Origin: Triparma columacea
Taxonomy: Eukaryota > Sar > Bolidophyceae > Parmales > Triparmaceae
DNA length: 18,388 nt
Direction of reading: 5' to 3'
Assembly (NCBI GenBank): GCA_030267965.1
Contig: BRYA01000633.1
Location: 1-18,388 of the forward strand
How positions within the stretch are numbered: the first letter of the stretch is position 1; each line of letters opens with the position of its first letter. Made by a program: the position numbers and the translations under genes. The notes beneath the pieces are model-generated. The model made no database searches. It saw only the letters and a program-made list of their open reading frames with translations, and had not been told where the DNA came from. This document shows positions 18,085 to 18,388 of the stretch, one piece after another.

Positions 18085-18388
18085 TTGGGGGCGCGGTGTG
18101 GGGTTCGTGCGTGGTCGGAGAAGTTTTCTTCATTGTCCTGTTGTTGGTGGCTTTTGTAATAAATTATACCTTTCCATCCGAGCTGAGGGAGAAATAAGGA
18201 ATTTGGTGATTTTCTCAAGCTTTTATATGGAGTCGAATGAAAATAAATACGGGGTTAATATACGTAGTATATGGAATGCCTCCGACTTGAATTTTACCGT
18301 AAGAAAAGGTTATTCTGATAATTTTTGTCGAGGTGAGATGGGTAAAAATTGGTTAAGCGAAGGGTAATGAGGGCACGTATAACATAAA
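18085..18388. other. 3' flank of the last gene, no supported gene
   Basis: This right-hand stretch is AT-rich relative to the exons. An ORF that overlaps the end of the ferredoxin-flavoprotein gene and reaches 18367 has no recognisable domain and is not accepted. The only element noted is an AATAAA hexamer. Confidence 0.5.
18158..18163 (+). terminator. Possible polyadenylation signal of the ferredoxin-flavoprotein gene
   Basis: An AATAAA hexamer occurs 74 nt after the stop codon at 18082-18084, a typical distance for a poly(A) signal. It has no further support. Confidence 0.3.

Overview
The window looks like nuclear DNA of a eukaryotic microalga or other flagellated protist. Genes are interrupted by short spliceosomal introns of 74 to 377 nt with GT-AG ends, and 12 of the 15 introns I can place start GTGAG. 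Pyrimidine-rich acceptors and CTAAC/CTRAC-like branch motifs are common. The products are eukaryotic: cohesin SMC1, the ESCRT cofactor VTA1/LIP5, a Mms2-type ubiquitin E2 variant and a CCDC57-like centrosomal coiled coil. One gene has an N-terminal secretory signal ahead of a riboflavin-pathway enzyme, which could fit a secondary-plastid alga such as a stramenopile. The sequence alone does not fix the lineage.

Layout, left to right: a doubtful 5' exon at the left edge (-); RIB7/RibD-C-type riboflavin pyrimidine reductase (-, two exons); CCDC57-like coiled-coil protein (+, six exons, with a one-base frame break in a run of nine Gs); Mms2/UBE2V ubiquitin E2 variant (-, two exons); mitochondrial pyruvate dehydrogenase E2-like protein without the catalytic histidine (+, three exons); cohesin SMC1 (-, two exons); a 148-residue unrecognised, probably mitochondrial protein (+, one exon); VTA1/LIP5 (-, four exons); aldo/keto reductase (+, two exons); and a thioredoxin-like [2Fe-2S] ferredoxin fused to a ferredoxin-NADP-reductase-like flavoprotein (+, two exons).

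The first eight supported genes alternate strictly in strand (- + - + - + - +). They form divergent pairs that share 5' regions of about 225 to 513 bp and convergent pairs separated by only about 90 to 190 bp. The genes are mostly housekeeping and do not form one pathway.

The most interesting items are the ferredoxin-flavoprotein fusion, the long perfect inverted repeat in its only intron, the E2-like subunit that has lost the acyltransferase histidine (an E3-binding-protein-like state), the signal-peptide-bearing riboflavin reductase, and an SQ cluster in SMC1 at the place where human SMC1A has its ATM sites. All calls rest on reading translations and splice signals by eye; no database search was run.
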